The notes beneath the pieces were generated by a model. That model saw only the letters and a list, made by a program, of their open reading frames with translations, was not told the DNA's origin and ran no database searches. The position numbers were made by a program, and so were the translations under genes. Shown here one piece after another: positions 51,184-52,954 of a stretch of DNA of 52,954 nucleotides. The stretch spans positions 1-52,954 of the forward strand of contig CAJTWN010000013.1 of assembly GCA_910580105.1 (NCBI GenBank), read 5' to 3'. The stretch's first letter is position 1. Every line of letters begins with the position of its first letter. Origin of the DNA: an uncultured Clostridia bacterium (GTDB lineage: Bacteria; Bacillota; Clostridia; Monoglobales; Monoglobaceae).

Positions 51184-51852
51184 TCATTTACAATCCCCGG
51201 CGGCTTGTTCCTGGGTCAGTATATCATAGCGTTTCTTTGGAGATTGGTATTTTTCAAAGTAATATCTCCATATGGCCTTTTTTTCTTCTTCGCTTTCAAC
51301 CTGCTCCTGCAAAGCCTTGATCAGCACAAGCACCTTCTTATGATAATGGCTTTCATAGGTGCGCTTTGCTTTTGCCGGCGTTATACGCAGCTCTTTCCCT
51401 ATTGCTGCAAATGATGCTTTTTCAACATCCCGCATTTCGATTAAACGGGCGATTGTTTTTTTGTTCAGCCTCCGTCTGAACGGCGGCAGAGACCGGATAA
51501 ACTGCGGCGGCATCCCCGGTTCCCCGTCCCTGTATTCCATCAGAATATCTTTGTATTTCTCCTCCAAATAACCACAGACACAGTTCAGGTCCTGATAACA
51601 TTCATAAGCATTATTATAGACATCTATCATCTCTGCACAGCTTTCATGTCCGAGCACCATGGAAATATGCCGGATGTACAGGCGTACTTGTTTAAGCTTT
51701 AGATTGAAGTGTATTTGTCTTGCCCTTGCTATGGATATTCCAAACTCTTCTGCAATATCTTTAAATGCGTTGTCGTACTGATCGCGCAACAACATAATTT
51801 CATAGTCCCGTGCCTCTTTTGTTAATTCGGTATATGGTATGTCTTTCAGCAT
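51184..51852 (-). CDS. DNA-binding protein with two sigma-region-4-like helix-turn-helix parts
   Basis: A 222-residue protein not matched to a named family. Two segments look like helix-turn-helix units: DNAFKDIAEEFGISIARARQI (about 28-48) and KASFAAIGKELRITPAKAKRTYE (about 146-168). Each resembles region 4 of sigma-70 or a short recombinase-type HTH. Between them is a cysteine-containing helical region (CYQDLNCVCGYLEE). No signal peptide. The start at 51852 follows GGGGTGGGGAC. It has a strong promoter and is divergent from the XRE gene at 52115. Position and AT-richness suggest a regulator belonging to a mobile or accessory region. Confidence 0.65.
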   Translation of the reverse strand: MLKDIPYTELTKEARDYEIMLLRDQYDNAFKDIAEEFGISIARARQIHFNLKLKQVRLYIRHISMVLGHESCAEMIDVYNNAYECYQDLNCVCGYLEEKYKDILMEYRDGEPGMPPQFIRSLPPFRRRLNKKTIARLIEMRDVEKASFAAIGKELRITPAKAKRTYESHYHKKVLVLIKALQEQVESEEEKKAIWRYYFEKYQSPKKRYDILTQEQAAGDCK

Positions 51853-51947
51853 GATGTCCCCACCCCTTTTGTTTTTATCATTTATCTTATCAAACATGTT
51901 ACAAAGTCCTTTGAAAAACATTTAATACAAGTGATGTTCACATACTA

Positions 51948-52014
51948 AATGTCAGAAAAACGGACATGCAATGATATTTAAATCAAGTATAGCTTGTAAT
52001 ACCATCAATGTCAA
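51948..52014 (-). promoter_or_regulatory. Promoter of the 222-aa regulator with nearby palindrome
   Basis: On the minus strand TTGACA (52014-52009) and TATACT (51991-51986) are 17 bases apart. ATGTC/GACAT at 51948-51966 lies just downstream of the start site and may be an operator. Confidence 0.7.
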
Positions 52015-52075
52015 GCAAATTTTAAAACAATTGCTTGTTTTACCAACATTTATAACGAAAAATAAATTTTGCATA

Positions 52076-52102
52076 TATAATGTGTTTAGTATTACAAACA
52101 CA
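52076..52102 (+). promoter_or_regulatory. -10 box and operator of the right XRE gene
   Basis: TATAAT at 52076-52081 is directly followed by a perfect inverted repeat TGTGTTT-8 bases-AAACACA (52081-52102) covering the expected start site. This fits autorepression by the XRE protein. Confidence 0.65.
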
Positions 52103-52114
52103 TGAGGTGAGTTT

Positions 52115-52489
52115 ATGTCTTTAGGTGAAATAATTGCTGAAAAAAGATTAGATAAAGGTTTAAGTCAAGAAGACTTAGGGAAAATGTTAGATTTGTCGCG
52201 TTCATCAATTTCAAATTATGAAACAGATACACATTCACCAGATATTGATACCCTCCGTAAAATGGCAGATATCTTGGACACTTCAGCAGACTATCTCTTG
52301 GAAAGAATAAGTTATGATATTGACTTGAAAGAGCTTAATAAGGTGTTTATTAAAAATGACAAAGAGGAATTATCAGTTGGGGATTTTATAAAAAGATTGA
52401 TAAGATTAGATGAAAAATCCAGAAATGCAATTAAAGAACATTTTGACCTATTAGAATTCAAACAAAAGAATAGTATAAAGCCTTTATAG
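52115..52489 (+). CDS. XRE-family phage-repressor-like regulator
   Basis: A 124-residue regulator. Residues about 5-62 form the helix-turn-helix domain (LGEIIAEKRLDKGLSQEDLG, LSRSSISNYETDTHSPD, LDTSADYLLERI). The C-terminal half is helical (SVGDFIKRLIRLDEKSRNAI), with the shape of a dimerisation domain in ImmR/SinR-like repressors. GAGGTGAG precedes the ATG. It is divergent from the 222-aa DNA-binding protein, an arrangement typical of phage or integrative-element switch regions, and a perfect palindrome overlies its start site. The gene is AT-rich. It is followed at once by the remnant toxin/antitoxin RNA locus. Confidence 0.9.
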   Translation: MSLGEIIAEKRLDKGLSQEDLGKMLDLSRSSISNYETDTHSPDIDTLRKMADILDTSADYLLERISYDIDLKELNKVFIKNDKEELSVGDFIKRLIRLDEKSRNAIKEHFDLLEFKQKNSIKPL

Positions 52490-52512
52490 AGCAAGAATAC
52501 ATAATTTGTTTT

Positions 52513-52551
52513 ATGATTCTTCTGCTACTTCTTGTAGTAACCATAAAAAAG
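52513..52551 (+). pseudogene. Remnant or very short hydrophobic toxin-like ORF
   Basis: ATG followed by MILLLLLVVTIKK and a stop directly before a terminator hairpin, the same position relative to the antitoxin-like RNA as in the left locus. There is no ribosome site, and the expected N-terminal part is missing, so it is probably a decayed toxin gene. Chance cannot be ruled out for so short a frame. Confidence 0.35.
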
Positions 52552-52625
52552 TAACCGCCCCTCGTCCAAGATAGCGGTTACTTAAACCCTATTTTGGCTA
52601 ACCGCATTGCGGTAACCTTTTATCT
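52541..52625 (-). ncRNA. Second antitoxin-like RNA
   Basis: A minus-strand RNA of about 85 nt. After its promoter comes AAAAGCAGATAAAAGGTTACC, split here as AAAAGCAGATAAAAG then GTTACCGC, with the hairpin ACCGC-AAT-GCGGT. This matches the left RNA (ACCGC-TTT-GCGGT) with a changed loop on an identical stem. It ends in a hairpin GTAACCGC/GCGGTTAC with a T6 run. The right copy is inverted relative to the left one. Confidence 0.6.
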
Positions 52626-52631
52626 GCTTTT

Positions 52632-52660
52632 ATTATATCTATTTTCCTTCAATTTGTCAA
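52632..52660 (-). promoter_or_regulatory. Consensus promoter of the second antitoxin-like RNA
   Basis: TTGACA (52660-52655) and TATAAT (52637-52632) on the minus strand with a 17-base spacer, equal to the left copy in both boxes and spacing. Confidence 0.85.
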
Positions 52661-52710
52661 GTGAAACGTGCCGACGAGGACGGCATTGAAATGAAATTTT
52701 TCGCATTAAC

Positions 52711-52915
52711 GGGCGACCACGCAGGGTCGCCCCTACGAAAACCGGGCTAAATAAGGCGTGTTCTGACGCTGTGAGAGCCCTGCCCTACGATGTCCGTGAC
52801 GCTAGACATATATTTGTAATTCGCGAATGTCCCGTAGTCCGACGTAGGGGCGACCCTATGTGGTCGCCCGAATCAATGTTCCCACAAAAGCTCCGCCTTT
52901 GTGGGATAAAGGAGG
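52711..52915. repeat. Right-end palindromic repeats of the GGGCGACC family
   Basis: GGGCGACCACGCAGGGTCGC and CCCTAC (52711-52736) and an inverted copy (52844-52869). GGCGTGTTCTGACG (52755-52768) is the exact inverse of 1074-1087. The CCCACAAAAGCTCC/TTTGTGGG hairpin near 52881-52908 and the following GATAAAGGAGG are the inverse of the 1136-1172 block. No gene is seen from 52661 to the end. Confidence 0.75.
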
Positions 52916-52954
52916 CAACGGTCGACACGCTGGAACATCAGCAGCAATAAAAAA

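Overview
The window looks like chromosomal DNA of a spore-forming Clostridia-type Firmicute, probably gut-associated. The evidence is a spoVAC-spoVAD-spoVAE operon, S-layer homology and copper-amine-oxidase-N (stalk) surface proteins, AddA, a cysK-sufCB operon, Gram-positive style TTGACA-17-TATAAT promoters, strong AGGAGG ribosome sites, and glycine and c-di-GMP-I riboswitches. Most genes have balanced to GC-rich codon use. The two ends of the window and the M6 protease gene are clearly AT-rich. No species name can be supported from the sequence alone.

Layout. 1-1548: an XRE regulator, then a gene-poor mosaic of palindromic repeats that contains an unannotated convergent type I toxin-antitoxin locus (24-aa hydrophobic peptide at 892-818 on the minus strand, antisense RNA from about 738 on the plus strand). 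1549-6339: riboswitch-controlled alanine/glycine:Na+ symporter; cysK-sufC-sufB operon with an Rrf2-type operator; a small hypothetical gene. 6503-10321: XRE regulator, spoVA operon, PhnP-like hydrolase, tRNA-Trp. 10631-16247: AT-rich M6 protease with leucine-rich repeats and an RCC1/SLH surface protein. 16486-21262: sulfatase, heparinase II/III-like lyase and anaerobic sulfatase maturase, a small sulfated-glycan module that appears cytoplasmic. 21437-23558: tocopherol-cyclase-like protein coupled to a FAD/Rieske oxidoreductase. 24113-33050: patatin, GH78-like glycosidase, stalk-domain protein, MFS and EamA transporters, polysaccharide deacetylase, GNAT. 33019-39921: GT28 glycolipid synthase, AddA, SDR, methyltransferase. 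40499-45372: stalk protein, then a Wzt-type ABC ATPase with two GT2 glycosyltransferases. 45723-49318: tRNA-Thr, a c-di-GMP-controlled surface protein, an LRR/stalk protein, tRNA-Pro. 49440-52954: a candidate structured RNA, Fic protein, two DNA-binding regulators, and a second antitoxin-like RNA locus inside the same family of repeats, inverted relative to the left end.

How the genes work together. Cell-surface and envelope functions dominate: SLH, stalk and LRR proteins, polysaccharide deacetylase, glycolipid and polymer glycosyltransferases, and a c-di-GMP switch on one of them. The second theme is glycan use (sulfatase, lyase, maturase, rhamnosidase-like enzyme). CysK and SufCB join cysteine supply to Fe-S assembly, which the radical-SAM maturase and the Rieske protein would draw on.

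The most interesting unlabelled signals are: (1) the type I toxin-antitoxin locus and its degenerate inverted second copy at the other end; (2) a dispersed element of about 110 nt in four copies whose stems are kept by compensatory base changes, suggesting a structured RNA family; (3) a promoter-driven, multi-stem RNA candidate at 49440-49604. All calls come from reading the sequence; no database search was run.
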